From Clostridiales bacterium (lineage in GTDB: Bacteria > Bacillota > Clostridia > Lachnospirales > Lachnospiraceae): a stretch of 64,000 nucleotides of DNA. The translations under genes were made by a program, and so were the position numbers. The stretch is from NCBI GenBank assembly GCA_018365455.1, contig JAGZJZ010000011.1, positions 1-64,000 on the forward strand, in the 5' to 3' direction. Positions within the stretch are counted from its first letter, which is position 1; the number at the start of each line of letters is the position of its first letter. The notes under the pieces are model-generated. The model did no database searches, had not been told where the DNA came from, and worked only from the letters and a program-made list of their open reading frames with translations. This document shows positions 1-8,875 of the stretch, piece after piece.

Positions 1-103
1 CTATTTTTTGCGAATATGATAGAATAATTAAAATTGGCAACTGAAAAAGAAAGTATTTTCTATGAGATTTTCTTTCATAGAGTTGAATACTTCACGAAAG
101 CAG

Positions 104-146
104 AAAAAGGGAGACAGTATGTTTTAATTACACACTGTCTCCCTTT
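104..146 (-). terminator. Terminator after the acetyltransferase gene
   Basis: A perfect 13-bp inverted repeat (106-118 with 134-146, AAAGGGAGACAGT and its complement) is followed on the minus strand by a short T run. It lies about 55 bp beyond the stop of the minus-strand acetyltransferase gene. Nothing else recognisable is seen in 1-199. Confidence 0.75.
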
Positions 147-199
147 ATATACATCATATTCTATCAACTTAAGTCTTTACGGCAATATGAGCTACTATT

Positions 200-1417
200 T
201 TAGAAATAATCGGAAAAATATGGCTTCCCCACTGGTATTAGACGTTCTAATATCTGTACCATATAATATTCCATTTCCAGCCTGTCATTTTCATACAGAT
301 AAGACGGCCTTTTGTAACCCATTAACATTGTTGTGAGTGTCTGGATATCCAGTTCCACAATATTGGTAAGGGGCAGATCATTTTCCTGATCGCAAAATGT
401 TTTCTGATCCCTCCAGTAAATCTGAAAATCTCCTTCATTCCAGGGTGCCATATTGTCATGCACAATTAAGTGTATATGAAAATCCTCCGGCATTACCTGA
501 AATGGATACTGTAAAATAAATTCCCGAACATCTACAATCCTTGCCATGAAATAGGGAGCAATTGTCTCCGTGATTTCACTGTCCTCCAGAAGAAAAGCAA
601 GGGGTTCCCCGGTATAATTATACCCGGTTACTTCGGTAATCATTGAAAAATGAGAGCTGATATAGTTCCATATTCCATGTCTTGCTTCTATATTCAGATA
701 CAGAATTTCTTTTACATTGAATATCTCATTTTCTATTGAATATACCACATAGCCAAGCGGCTTATGTTCTTCGCTGTAGTAGATTGCCGCAATGACATCA
801 TCGGATTCCCAACGCCAGTATTCCTCCCACGCCAGATCCTCTCTGATTAATGCCCCGTGTCTCTGGACTGCAAAGTACCGGTAAACATTCTTTAAGTCTT
901 CGTGATCCCATTCTACCCGCTCTACCATGCCCGGAACGGGTTGTTTCCCCGGCAGCTGTGTATCCTTTATACTAAACTTGATCTGATCAGATACAATTTC
1001 CCACCCTTTCTTCCGGTAAAACGGAATGGAATAGGGGTATAAAAATGAAATCGTCTGCTGCTCTTCCCTCATATGCTCCAGAATCTTCAGCATCAGTGAA
1101 TGAATTAATCCTCTGCCGGCATATTCCGGATAAGTAGCGACCCCTGTAATCCCTCCCATCTTATAGATCTCTCCATAGATATTGACTTCCATGGGATACA
1201 CCACGATCTGTGATGCAAGTTTATCCTTATGAAAATATCCAAGTATATAGGACTGCTTAAGTATAGGTGCTTTAGCACGCTGGATTTCGTCTTCTTCCCA
1301 GCCTGACTTTAATAATTCATCTCCTGTAACCTGAAACACGTAGCGAAGCAGCGCATTGAACTCTTCCAAATCGCTTTCCTTTAGCTGCCGCATTTGAAAC
1401 ATATCTTCGTTTTTCAT
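200..1417 (-). CDS. Eis-like GNAT acetyltransferase
   Basis: A 405-residue protein of the Eis-like acetyltransferase type, predicted to move an acetyl group from acetyl-CoA to an amine; the substrate is unknown. The N-terminal GNAT domain (about residues 8-150) has the acetyl-CoA motif ATYPEYAGRGLIHSL, and the segment FLYPYSIPFYRKKGWEI is typical of the Eis group. The remaining two thirds would hold the second GNAT-like fold and the C-terminal SCP2-like domain of that family. The ATG at 1417 is preceded by GGAGG seven bases upstream. The gene stands alone, with a terminator behind it. Family assignment is firm; the function in this cell is inference. Confidence 0.85.
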   Translation of the reverse strand: MKNEDMFQMRQLKESDLEEFNALLRYVFQVTGDELLKSGWEEDEIQRAKAPILKQSYILGYFHKDKLASQIVVYPMEVNIYGEIYKMGGITGVATYPEYAGRGLIHSLMLKILEHMREEQQTISFLYPYSIPFYRKKGWEIVSDQIKFSIKDTQLPGKQPVPGMVERVEWDHEDLKNVYRYFAVQRHGALIREDLAWEEYWRWESDDVIAAIYYSEEHKPLGYVVYSIENEIFNVKEILYLNIEARHGIWNYISSHFSMITEVTGYNYTGEPLAFLLEDSEITETIAPYFMARIVDVREFILQYPFQVMPEDFHIHLIVHDNMAPWNEGDFQIYWRDQKTFCDQENDLPLTNIVELDIQTLTTMLMGYKRPSYLYENDRLEMEYYMVQILERLIPVGKPYFSDYF

Positions 1418-1473
1418 CTTTCCTCCAAGAAATTGTCAAAACTAATCTTTTTTGCTGAGGGCATGTCTGAACC

Positions 1474-1514
1474 AGAGCGTGTTTTAAAATTGCTTTCTGG
1501 CAGCTGTGCCTGTT
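1474..1514 (+). repeat. Partial copy of dispersed repeat A (MITE-like end)
   Basis: The segment begins AGAGCGTGTTTTAAAATTGC and continues with TTTCTGGCAGCTGTGC. This matches the right end of the complete element at 37992-38153 read on its minus strand. Only the terminal 40 bp are present. It lies just upstream of the acetyltransferase gene. Confidence 0.6.
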
Positions 1515-1586
1515 TATCTTTTTTATTCTAACACAGGGAAATGTAATTGTCCAACCTGCAATCATTACCACGTACCTGCCATCATC

Positions 1587-1766
1587 CTATTTCAGACGAA
1601 CAGTCATACGCACAGGCTGATGATCCGTATTTGCAAAATCTACATTCAGAACATCTACACTTTCCACATTTACGTTCTCCGAGACAATAAATCCATCCAG
1701 AACGTATACCTGGGATAGGGCCACATATCTAAAAGGTTGAAGAAATGCAACGTGGCTTCCTTTCTA
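1587..1766 (-). pseudogene. Remnant of an endonuclease/exonuclease/phosphatase-family protein (C-terminal end)
   Basis: A minus-strand frame with no start or upstream domain encodes about 55 residues, including YVLDGFIVSENVNVE and DFANTDHQPVRM, before a TAG stop at 1587. The EEP superfamily ends with such a pattern: a VLDGFIVS-like strand, then an (S/T)DHxPV motif that carries a catalytic Asp-His pair. A stop codon interrupts the frame near 1766 and no earlier part of the protein is found, so this is read as the decayed 3' end of a lost gene. It fills most of the 560-bp gap between the flanking genes. Confidence 0.55.
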
Positions 1767-1927
1767 CTTATTTTCTGCAATCGAAAGCAACTTGATCCTC
1801 TACTATTCTATCATATGCAGAAGGAGAATGGGAGATTTCCTTAAATTAGCCGGACATTTTATATTTACCTATTATTGCTTCATTGCAGTATCCAGATCAA
1901 CAATTTATATAATCGCCTATCTTCCAT

Positions 1928-1963
1928 AAAAATAACAGTACCCCATCGGGTACCGCTATTTTT
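1928..1963 (-). terminator. Terminator after the UroD-like gene
   Basis: AAAAATAACAGTACC (1928-1942) pairs with GGTACCGCTATTTTT (1949-1963) apart from two mismatches, leaving a T run on the minus strand. It sits 15 bp past the stop codon of the UroD-like gene. Confidence 0.75.
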
Positions 1964-1977
1964 ATCTTTCTTCTTTA

Positions 1978-3099
1978 TTAAATAATTCTGCGAATCTGTT
2001 CACAGTAATACTGTACATTTTCAAATATGGCATCCGGAGCAATCCGATGATCCGGGCATGGGATATATCCCCCCAGCTCGATCAGGGGCTTCAGCCTTTC
2101 AATCTCGGCGTCAACAGCTTTATAATCTCTGGCAAAAATGGTCTTATTCATCCCGCCGACACCCCGTATCTGCTTTCCGTACTTTTCTCGCCATGGAGCT
2201 ATCGACGCATTCCACGTACCCACTTCAATGGGGAACATGGTATTTACACCATTTTCCAGCCAGGTGGGTATCAGGGAGTCAATCAATCCGTCGCAGTCCA
2301 CAGAAACAATATTTACACCATATTGTTTTAATAGATCTGTTGTCTTTTTATAATGAGGTCCCACGTATTCATCAAACACACCCGGTATGACGAGAGGCCC
2401 GTTTTTAAAGCAGATATCCTCCCAGTAATGGGCATAGTCAAATTTTGCGCCTGATTCCAGTGCTGCTTTCACCCAGTTGTAAGACAAGCCTGCCATGGTA
2501 TCAATGATTTCTGCATATAGATCTTCGTCATCCATATATAAATAACTCAGCTGCTCTACTCCCAGAAGATCTCGCATTCTGCCAAGCAGGGAACCGCAGT
2601 GAATTGCAACAGGTACCTCACGCCCGGATGAATCATGCAGCGACTTCAACAGATTTTCATCTATGCGCTCCCCGCACCATTGCAGACGGGGCAGATAATG
2701 TTCTTCCCATGCCTTGCGGTCGGTCATTGAAGTTCCTATTTCAGCCGGTATAGAAACCGTACCCGGTTTTTCCAGCACAATCAGACCTAATTCATCCCGG
2801 ATAACTCTGGAACCGTCTTGCCTTTCCTCTAATATTTCTACCTCAAATCTCGGAAATATATCCACCTGGCATCCCACGCAGGAATTCCAGTTAAAATCAA
2901 ATCCGAGTTTTTTCATAACGCTTTTGTCTGCCCCGGAATTGTCCCCGAACTTCCGGTAACCTTCTGCTTCCTCCCTGGTAATATGTCCCTCCGCTGCCCA
3001 TTTGTCCAGCGTTTCCACCCAGTATCCAAAGGATACCACCGGCATGCTTTCATAAGGCCGATAATTTAAAATCGCCATAATATTTTCTCTGTAATTCAT
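1978..3099 (-). CDS. Uroporphyrinogen decarboxylase-family protein (MtaA-like)
   Basis: A 373-residue member of the UroD/MtaA superfamily. Members in this kind of context are usually not haem enzymes but corrinoid-linked methyltransferases or uncharacterised proteins. Family marks are VAIHCGSLLG in the middle and GGYIPCPDHRIAPDA near the C-terminus. The Cys residues in HCG and PCPDH could bind zinc as in methyl-cobamide methyltransferases, but this is inference. The ATG at 3099 follows GGGGTGG by five bases; a GTG at 3108 is an alternative start. It is the last gene of a unit with the PLP enzyme and the GntR regulator, so it may share their substrate. Confidence 0.75.
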   Translation of the reverse strand: MNYRENIMAILNYRPYESMPVVSFGYWVETLDKWAAEGHITREEAEGYRKFGDNSGADKSVMKKLGFDFNWNSCVGCQVDIFPRFEVEILEERQDGSRVIRDELGLIVLEKPGTVSIPAEIGTSMTDRKAWEEHYLPRLQWCGERIDENLLKSLHDSSGREVPVAIHCGSLLGRMRDLLGVEQLSYLYMDDEDLYAEIIDTMAGLSYNWVKAALESGAKFDYAHYWEDICFKNGPLVIPGVFDEYVGPHYKKTTDLLKQYGVNIVSVDCDGLIDSLIPTWLENGVNTMFPIEVGTWNASIAPWREKYGKQIRGVGGMNKTIFARDYKAVDAEIERLKPLIELGGYIPCPDHRIAPDAIFENVQYYCEQIRRII

Positions 3100-3127
3100 T
3101 GCCGCCACCCCATCTCATCTTTTTTAT

Positions 3128-3175
3128 TCTCGCGAGCGACGAAATCTCCGTTGCTTGCAGCGAGGTTTTTGACTC
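3128..3175 (+). repeat. Dispersed repeat B, short copy
   Basis: The segment contains CTCGCGAGCGACGA and then CTCCGTTGCTTGCAGCGAGG followed by TTTTTGAC. The same modules occur at 5148-5246, where they are separated by an insert. The CGTTGC/GCAGCG arms can form a hairpin. It lies between the UroD-like gene and the PLP enzyme gene. Confidence 0.55.
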
Positions 3176-3187
3176 ATGCTTTCATTT

Positions 3188-4363
3188 TCAGACATGCTTT
3201 AACGCATTTTCCAGGTCTTCCAACAAGTTCTCCACTCCCTCTAACCCACAATGGATTCTGATCAGCCCTCTGTCATGCTCAGTAAGGTTTAAAAATTTTA
3301 TCTCCTCATCCGTTGCCGTATACAGCGGACAGAGTGCCAGACTCTCAAATCCTCCCCAGGAACATCCTTTTCCAAATAGCTTTAATTTATTAATTACTTT
3401 TACTGCTTCCTCTGGTGAATCTTTCAATACAAAACTTAATAAACCCGTATGCCCTTTCTGCTGCTTTTCTATCAGCTCCCGCTGTGGATGGGAAGGCAGT
3501 CCGGTGTAGTATACACGCTCTACTCTTTTATGTTTCTCCAGATATTCTGCAATCTTCTGAGCCGTCCTGCCATGTTCTGCAATTCTGAGTGCCATGGTCC
3601 GAAGTCCCCTGGTCGCCAGCCATGCCTCCATGGGACCCATATTCGCCCCGAAGAGCTCACGGACGGTCAGCTGTATTTCTTTCATAAGTTCTTCGTCTGC
3701 CGATGTGAGGATACCGCCCATAATATCGCTGTGCCCGCCGATATATTTCGTCAGGGTATGCATAACCAGGTCAATTCCCAGATCCAGGGGTTTCTGATAC
3801 AGCGGCGTACAATATGTATTGTCTATGTATGTCTTAACCCCATGCTTTTTGGCAATTTGGGCAACACCGGCGATATCAACCACGGTAAATACAAAGGTGG
3901 CAGGGCTTTCTATCATAATCAGATCTGTTTCCGGGCGTATTTCATGCTCCAGCTCTTTTAAGCTCTCCCCCGACCAGTAGGTAACGGTCATGTTTAGCTT
4001 TGGAATCATATACCGGTTTAAAATATTCTTTACCGGTCCGTACACATCCCTCATGCAGATAATATGACTTCCCGCTTTGCAGGTCGCCAGAATCGCCGCT
4101 GACGTTGCCGCCATTCCGCTTCCAAACGCTGCCGCCCTGCATCCATGCTCCAATGCCGCAATCTTTTCTTCCAGAATATGCACTGTAGGATTCGAAACCC
4201 GGCCGTATTTAAATGCCCCCTTTTTCGAAGCATCGCATCCGGCATACTCTTCAAACGTTGGAAATACATGCAGGGAGTTCATAAAAACCGGCGGAATTAC
4301 CGCATTTAAATATTTATCATAATCATCCCCTAAGTGGGTCATGCTTAACAGGTCATCCATCAT
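3188..4363 (-). CDS. Cys/Met-metabolism PLP-dependent enzyme (trans-sulfuration family)
   Basis: A 391-residue fold-type I PLP enzyme of the cystathionine gamma-synthase / methionine gamma-lyase group, predicted to work on a sulfur amino acid or an O-acylated homoserine. The N-terminal substrate segment FKYGRVSNPTVHILEEKIAALE, the cofactor Asp in TYIDNTYCTPLYQ and the Schiff-base Lys in LTKYIGGHSDIMGG are all present, so it should be active. The start ATG overlaps the TGA of the GntR gene by 4 nt (ATGA), which indicates translational coupling. Whether it is a synthase or a lyase cannot be told from the motifs. Confidence 0.85.
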   Translation of the reverse strand: MMDDLLSMTHLGDDYDKYLNAVIPPVFMNSLHVFPTFEEYAGCDASKKGAFKYGRVSNPTVHILEEKIAALEHGCRAAAFGSGMAATSAAILATCKAGSHIICMRDVYGPVKNILNRYMIPKLNMTVTYWSGESLKELEHEIRPETDLIMIESPATFVFTVVDIAGVAQIAKKHGVKTYIDNTYCTPLYQKPLDLGIDLVMHTLTKYIGGHSDIMGGILTSADEELMKEIQLTVRELFGANMGPMEAWLATRGLRTMALRIAEHGRTAQKIAEYLEKHKRVERVYYTGLPSHPQRELIEKQQKGHTGLLSFVLKDSPEEAVKVINKLKLFGKGCSWGGFESLALCPLYTATDEEIKFLNLTEHDRGLIRIHCGLEGVENLLEDLENALKHV

Positions 4364-5103
4364 AACGTCTCCTTCTGGTCAGTCGGATTCACCATACTGT
4401 ACAGCTGTATATCCAACTCAATAATTTTTCGATAGATTTTAATTACTTCTTTTACATTTCTGGCACGCATCATCAGAACCATATCCAGATGGTAGGGTAT
4501 CGTATCTAATATAGTCTGGTTTGTTTCATTTACCACACCCTCACATAGATGAAAATACACATCGTTATATTCACCAAATACATGAATCATGTTTTCCACC
4601 AAATTGATCATTTCCTTGTTTCCGTATGATTCTAACAGAATTTTGTGAAACAGGTTGTCCAGTTCCTGTGGAAAAATCCCATTATCACACATGGTCATCA
4701 TCTGTTTTGCAATGTGTTCCAATTGATACAGCACATCTTCTGATATCACCGGGGTAATTTTTTTTAACATATACTCTTCCAGAACAGTTTTGATCTCAAA
4801 CTGTTCAAAGAAATTTCGTTTCTGGATTTTAAACATCATGGATTTGTCTGAGACTTCACCAATCACAAAGGAACCTCTTCCGGCCTCCACACTTAACAGT
4901 CCCTGATTTTCCAGTTCGCGGATTGCTTCCCGTACCGATGAGCGGCTCACTCCCCACATCATCGCCAATTCCCGCTCACTTGGAAGTTTCTGACCTATAC
5001 CGATTTTATTTTCTGTTATGTATTCACATATGCTGTCGGCAATTCTTGCATATAACAATCTCGTCGAACCTAATTGTGCGATATTTGTCTTTAATTTAGC
5101 CAC
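4360..5103 (-). CDS. GntR-family regulator, FadR/FCD subfamily
   Basis: A 247-residue transcription regulator. The N-terminal winged helix (about residues 15-85) has the GntR signature PSERELAMMWGVSRSSVREA. The C-terminal half is an all-helical ligand-binding domain of the FCD type, which usually senses an organic acid. The GTG start at 5103 is set by AAGGAG eight bases upstream. It is the first gene of a unit with the PLP enzyme and UroD-like genes. The 15-bp palindrome at 5129-5143 ahead of it may be its own operator, and the FadR-like site at 11544-11558 is a candidate second target. Ligand unknown. Confidence 0.88.
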   Translation of the reverse strand: MAKLKTNIAQLGSTRLLYARIADSICEYITENKIGIGQKLPSERELAMMWGVSRSSVREAIRELENQGLLSVEAGRGSFVIGEVSDKSMMFKIQKRNFFEQFEIKTVLEEYMLKKITPVISEDVLYQLEHIAKQMMTMCDNGIFPQELDNLFHKILLESYGNKEMINLVENMIHVFGEYNDVYFHLCEGVVNETNQTILDTIPYHLDMVLMMRARNVKEVIKIYRKIIELDIQLYSMVNPTDQKETL

Positions 5104-5128
5104 ACTCCATACTCCTTTACTAATCTTA

Positions 5129-5143
5129 TTATGACAATCATAA
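5129..5143. promoter_or_regulatory. Possible autoregulatory operator of the GntR gene
   Basis: TTATGA-CAA-TCATAA is a perfect 6+6 inverted repeat 26 bp upstream of the GntR start codon. GntR regulators often bind a short palindrome in their own promoter. The role is inferred from position only. Confidence 0.35.
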
Positions 5144-5147
5144 CTTT

Positions 5148-5246
5148 ATTCCCGCGGGCAACGAGCCAAACGGACACGCTGGCGCGTCCATTTAGCGACT
5201 GCCGCGAGGTCAAATGCCCCGTTGCCTGCAGCGGGGTCTTTGACTT
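5148..5246 (+). repeat. Dispersed repeat B, long copy
   Basis: The segment opens with CCCGCGGGCAACGA and ends with the strong hairpin CCCCGTTGC-CT-GCAGCGGGG followed by TCTTTGAC. Between them lies an insert with its own palindrome (GGACACGCTGGCGCGTCC). The outer modules match the short copy at 3128-3175. It occupies the gap between the GntR gene and the GH106-like gene. Confidence 0.6.
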
Positions 5247-5313
5247 TTCTTAGATTCATTATATAAGAACTGCCATCGCTATTCAACCAAAACCACCTGC
5301 AGACTGCAGGTAT

Positions 5314-8016
5314 TTACCAATATAATCCGATATCTCCCCAAATTCCGGAAGGCAGAGGTTTTGTGATCATTTCCCGTTCTCTCCAATTATAGACCCGCTC
5401 CCTGCGGCAGTGATTTAATGCTGCAGTAGAATAGGGCCATTCATCAATTACCGGCTCCGGATAATCCCTTTCCGGATATTGCAGATCTAATGCTCTGTTG
5501 ATCAAAAGATTTGAAACTCTTACTTCCAGAGCATTAATTCCCTCTTTCAGGTATTCCAAAATATCAATTCGATAGGGATGTTTTATAATCACGCCCGCTT
5601 CCAGCCCGTTTACAAAAATACCTGCTGCTTCACCGATATGCTCAAAGTACAGCTCTGCCACACCAATTTTCTGCATCTGCTTCCATTCTTCTTTCCCTAT
5701 ATTCATTTCTTTTCGGTAGATACCCTCCCCGGAATAGAAGCGCAGGCTTTCTTCCTTTTCCCAGCTGTCAAGTTTTTGATAGTCTTTTTGGAAACTAAGG
5801 CTGTCTACAGAAAATTTCCAGTCTTTTGACAGATCCAGCTGCCATTCTTTTTTATCATCCTTGCTAAACGTCATCTTCTCTTCCATTTCATCAGAAAATA
5901 CAAAGATCAATGACTGGTAAGCTTCCATTTTCAGCTCTACCACCGTATCATCCCCATCCTGCTGTCTGCTTTCAATGTTTTTTTCCTGTCCGTCCATAGG
6001 GTCAAATACATAAAAGTTATTCTTCTGTGCTGAAAATCTGATCTTTTCTTTTTTATCCTCCAGGCTGATATTGGATAGAAAATAAATATCTGTACCACCA
6101 TCTTGCTGATGCACATATCCGATTTCTTCCTTATTATTATAGATCTTTACATCAGGGATGAAATGATGGTTCAACTCAATGATTAATCCGTCATCACTTT
6201 TCTCCGTAATAATGAGCTGCCCGGCTTCCTGCATTTCGTTCATTATGTGCTGTATCTTCTGCGTGTTTTCCGAATACGAAAGTAATCCGCAGGATCTTGT
6301 TGGCGCTGAACCTTTGCAGATGATTTTTTTACCGCTCTGTGCAAATTCCTGCAGCTTGTAAGCTGTCTGCAGGGGGATCCGCTCACACTCCAGAAGCACC
6401 AGGGCCTCGTAATCGTATTCTCTCCAGCGCTCTGCCACATCGTCATTTATATAGTCGAACCAGAATCCTTCTTTGTGAATTCTGTCTACGGTTCTGGTGG
6501 TCATACGCTCCTCCAGTTTCATGCACATATGGATATCCGATAATGGATTTTCTGCCCAGATATCAGACTGTGGCAGATATACCGCCAGTTTCACTTTCGT
6601 TTTCCCCCTGCGCAGAAAATCACATACCCGGTTTATGTATACACTCAGAGGTTTGTAATATTTCCACCAGGTATTCGTATGGTTGATTTGGGATGAGGCA
6701 TAAAAAGGCCACCCCATTTCCTTTTCATTTTCCGGGCTGTATGAATATCCGTGGTTTACAATCTGGTTCATACCGTCTAAAAAAATGCTGTCCGCAGCCG
6801 CTTTGATATTCTCAAGAGTAACTACAAATCTGGGAAACCGAAGCCAGGTAAACGATTCGTTGGATATAATTTCTTTTCCATATACATGTCCTGCCGAAGA
6901 TGCCAGCTTTCGGTGAACTGTATTGACTTCGTACCGGTCAAAAGCAGAAAAAGTTTCCCCCTCCGGTATATCGGCAGCACCATATGCCTGCAAGATATCA
7001 CCCCAGGTACCGTGTGCCTGGATTCTGGAAAGAGATCCTTTTTCGTGACACCATTGTGTCATCTCCCGAAAAAAGTTCTCAACCGTTAATTCTGCCATGG
7101 TCTTTTGAAAATCATACCGGACCAGATCGGTCATTCCCTGTACCTCTCCCCAAAGTGCATATACCAGCGGGCGCAGCTCATAGCCTCTTCTTTTTCGGAA
7201 TTCCCCGTAGATAATATCCGTCCAGTTGTGTCCGAACACTTCGATAGAGTCACAGAAAAAGGACTGAATCTTCCCTCTGCCTACCGCATTTACAATGGGA
7301 TCTCCTCCATGTTCAAAAAACAGTCTGGCGGAATCTTTCCGGTTGTGATCAATAATCAGTCCGTCTCCTCCCGGAAGAGGCTTTAATACGGTTTGACGTT
7401 TATCACTGGATACCAGCACAACGATTTTATAATTTCCTTCCGGCACATATACTTTTTCCAGCTGCTTTCCCCATGGCCACTCAAACAGAGGCTTATCCGT
7501 CACTTTATCGGTGATATCCACAATGGTCTCCGGCACCATCCGGCTGTCTTCCATGCGCCCCATAATACAGGCTGCCGCTTCCCCATACAGCCTGGTGGTA
7601 AAATCATAGGTAAATTCACAAGGCCCTTTTACATCAATGGTATACGGAATCACGGTTGGACCGCTCAACTCTACCGGTACAAAAGGTCCGCCAAAGGGCC
7701 AGGATGAGCCAAGGGTAAGGTCAAATTTCATATTTCTTTTATTGGCTTCCTCACAAGCAAAACGTATCATTTCAAGAAATCCGGGTGATAAATAAAAATT
7801 ATTTTTTACGCCGTTTTCTTTATCATCCGCTGCAACCGGATAGAGTATCTGAAGTTCTACACCGCCCATCTGGGCTTCTTTCATAAAATCCAGTTCCCGG
7901 ATCAATTCATCCTTTTTCACTGCACATCCGTACCACCACCATCTGGTACAGCCTCTCGTATCTTCTCTGGGATGCAATATCTGATGTACCACGTCTGCTC
8001 TTTTTTTTAACCCCAT
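5314..8016 (-). CDS. GH106-like glycoside hydrolase (alpha-L-rhamnosidase family)
   Basis: A 900-residue protein resembling the Glyco_hydro_106 family, whose known members release alpha-L-rhamnose from pectin-type glycans. The N-terminal segment TRGCTRWWWYGCAVKKDEL followed by ELDFMKEAQMGGVELQ is the usual opening of this family. The last 170 residues (about 730-900) look like a jelly-roll sugar-binding domain. There is no signal peptide, so it should act inside the cell on imported oligosaccharides. It is the last gene after a binding protein and two permeases, 16 bp downstream of the second permease. The exact bond cleaved is inference. Confidence 0.75.
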   Translation of the reverse strand: MGLKKRADVVHQILHPREDTRGCTRWWWYGCAVKKDELIRELDFMKEAQMGGVELQILYPVAADDKENGVKNNFYLSPGFLEMIRFACEEANKRNMKFDLTLGSSWPFGGPFVPVELSGPTVIPYTIDVKGPCEFTYDFTTRLYGEAAACIMGRMEDSRMVPETIVDITDKVTDKPLFEWPWGKQLEKVYVPEGNYKIVVLVSSDKRQTVLKPLPGGDGLIIDHNRKDSARLFFEHGGDPIVNAVGRGKIQSFFCDSIEVFGHNWTDIIYGEFRKRRGYELRPLVYALWGEVQGMTDLVRYDFQKTMAELTVENFFREMTQWCHEKGSLSRIQAHGTWGDILQAYGAADIPEGETFSAFDRYEVNTVHRKLASSAGHVYGKEIISNESFTWLRFPRFVVTLENIKAAADSIFLDGMNQIVNHGYSYSPENEKEMGWPFYASSQINHTNTWWKYYKPLSVYINRVCDFLRRGKTKVKLAVYLPQSDIWAENPLSDIHMCMKLEERMTTRTVDRIHKEGFWFDYINDDVAERWREYDYEALVLLECERIPLQTAYKLQEFAQSGKKIICKGSAPTRSCGLLSYSENTQKIQHIMNEMQEAGQLIITEKSDDGLIIELNHHFIPDVKIYNNKEEIGYVHQQDGGTDIYFLSNISLEDKKEKIRFSAQKNNFYVFDPMDGQEKNIESRQQDGDDTVVELKMEAYQSLIFVFSDEMEEKMTFSKDDKKEWQLDLSKDWKFSVDSLSFQKDYQKLDSWEKEESLRFYSGEGIYRKEMNIGKEEWKQMQKIGVAELYFEHIGEAAGIFVNGLEAGVIIKHPYRIDILEYLKEGINALEVRVSNLLINRALDLQYPERDYPEPVIDEWPYSTAALNHCRRERVYNWREREMITKPLPSGIWGDIGLYW

Positions 8017-8032
8017 AATAGCCTCCCTTAAA

Positions 8033-8875
8033 TTATTCTTTCACCGCTCCTGCCGTCATTCCTTCCACGATAAACTTCTGCATGCCGGCAAACATTATTG
8101 CTGTAGGCAGAAGTGCCATTACACCTCCTGCCATCAAAGCTCCCCACTGCACGCTGTATTTACCGATCAGAGACTTTAATCCCACCGGGATCGTCCACAT
8201 ATCCGGAGTACTGATGAAAATAGTTCCTGCAATTAATTCATTCCAAGCACCGATAAATGCAAAAACGAAAACGGAAACGATACCCGGAAACATGATGGGA
8301 AGTACAATTTTAACCAGAGATTTCATCTTTGTACAGCCATCAACCCTGGCTGCTTCTTCCAGCGTCACCGGTATTCTTTCGAAAAAGCTTCGCATCGTCA
8401 CTACACAAAAAGGCACGTTTACAATTACATAGTAGATAAATAATCCCACATGGGTATTGATCAACCCAATCTTAGAAAAGATTAAGTAAAGGGGGATGAT
8501 TACCAGTATGCCGGGGATCATCTGTGTAACCAGAAAAAACAGCACCATCACGCCTTTTCCTTTAAATTTATATCTTGCCAGAGAATACCCGCCTAATATT
8601 GACAGCATGGTTACCACTAAGGCAGATGAAATAGAAACAATTACGCTATTCTGCAATAGCGATCCATAGTCGAACATTTCGAATAATCCGGTATAATTAT
8701 CAGTGGTAAAGGTGTGTGGAAAATAAGTGATATTATGCATGTCAATAATTTCGCCATTAGTCTTAAAGGACGTGATCGTCATCCAATAAATGGGAAGTAC
8801 CACAAGTGCTAGGAAAAATGCTAATATTAAAAATTTTCCAACGCCTAATGCTTTTCTTTTTCCTGTTCTCTTCAT
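8033..8875 (-). CDS. Sugar ABC transporter permease (MalG type)
   Basis: A 280-residue inner-membrane protein with six predicted membrane helices, one half of the transport channel of a carbohydrate importer. The cytoplasmic EAA loop that contacts the ATPase is seen as EEAARVDGCTKMK. The C-terminus VEGMTAGAVKE is typical for MalG-like permeases. Its ATG overlaps the stop of the preceding permease by one base (TAATG). No ATPase gene is nearby; such importers often share a general MsmK-like ATPase encoded elsewhere. Confidence 0.92.
   Translation of the reverse strand: MKRTGKRKALGVGKFLILAFFLALVVLPIYWMTITSFKTNGEIIDMHNITYFPHTFTTDNYTGLFEMFDYGSLLQNSVIVSISSALVVTMLSILGGYSLARYKFKGKGVMVLFFLVTQMIPGILVIIPLYLIFSKIGLINTHVGLFIYYVIVNVPFCVVTMRSFFERIPVTLEEAARVDGCTKMKSLVKIVLPIMFPGIVSVFVFAFIGAWNELIAGTIFISTPDMWTIPVGLKSLIGKYSVQWGALMAGGVMALLPTAIMFAGMQKFIVEGMTAGAVKE

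Noticed and set aside
34..336. 100-codon plus-strand frame at the window start
   Set aside because: It runs through a terminator hairpin and into the 3' end of the acetyltransferase gene on the other strand, without a ribosome binding site.
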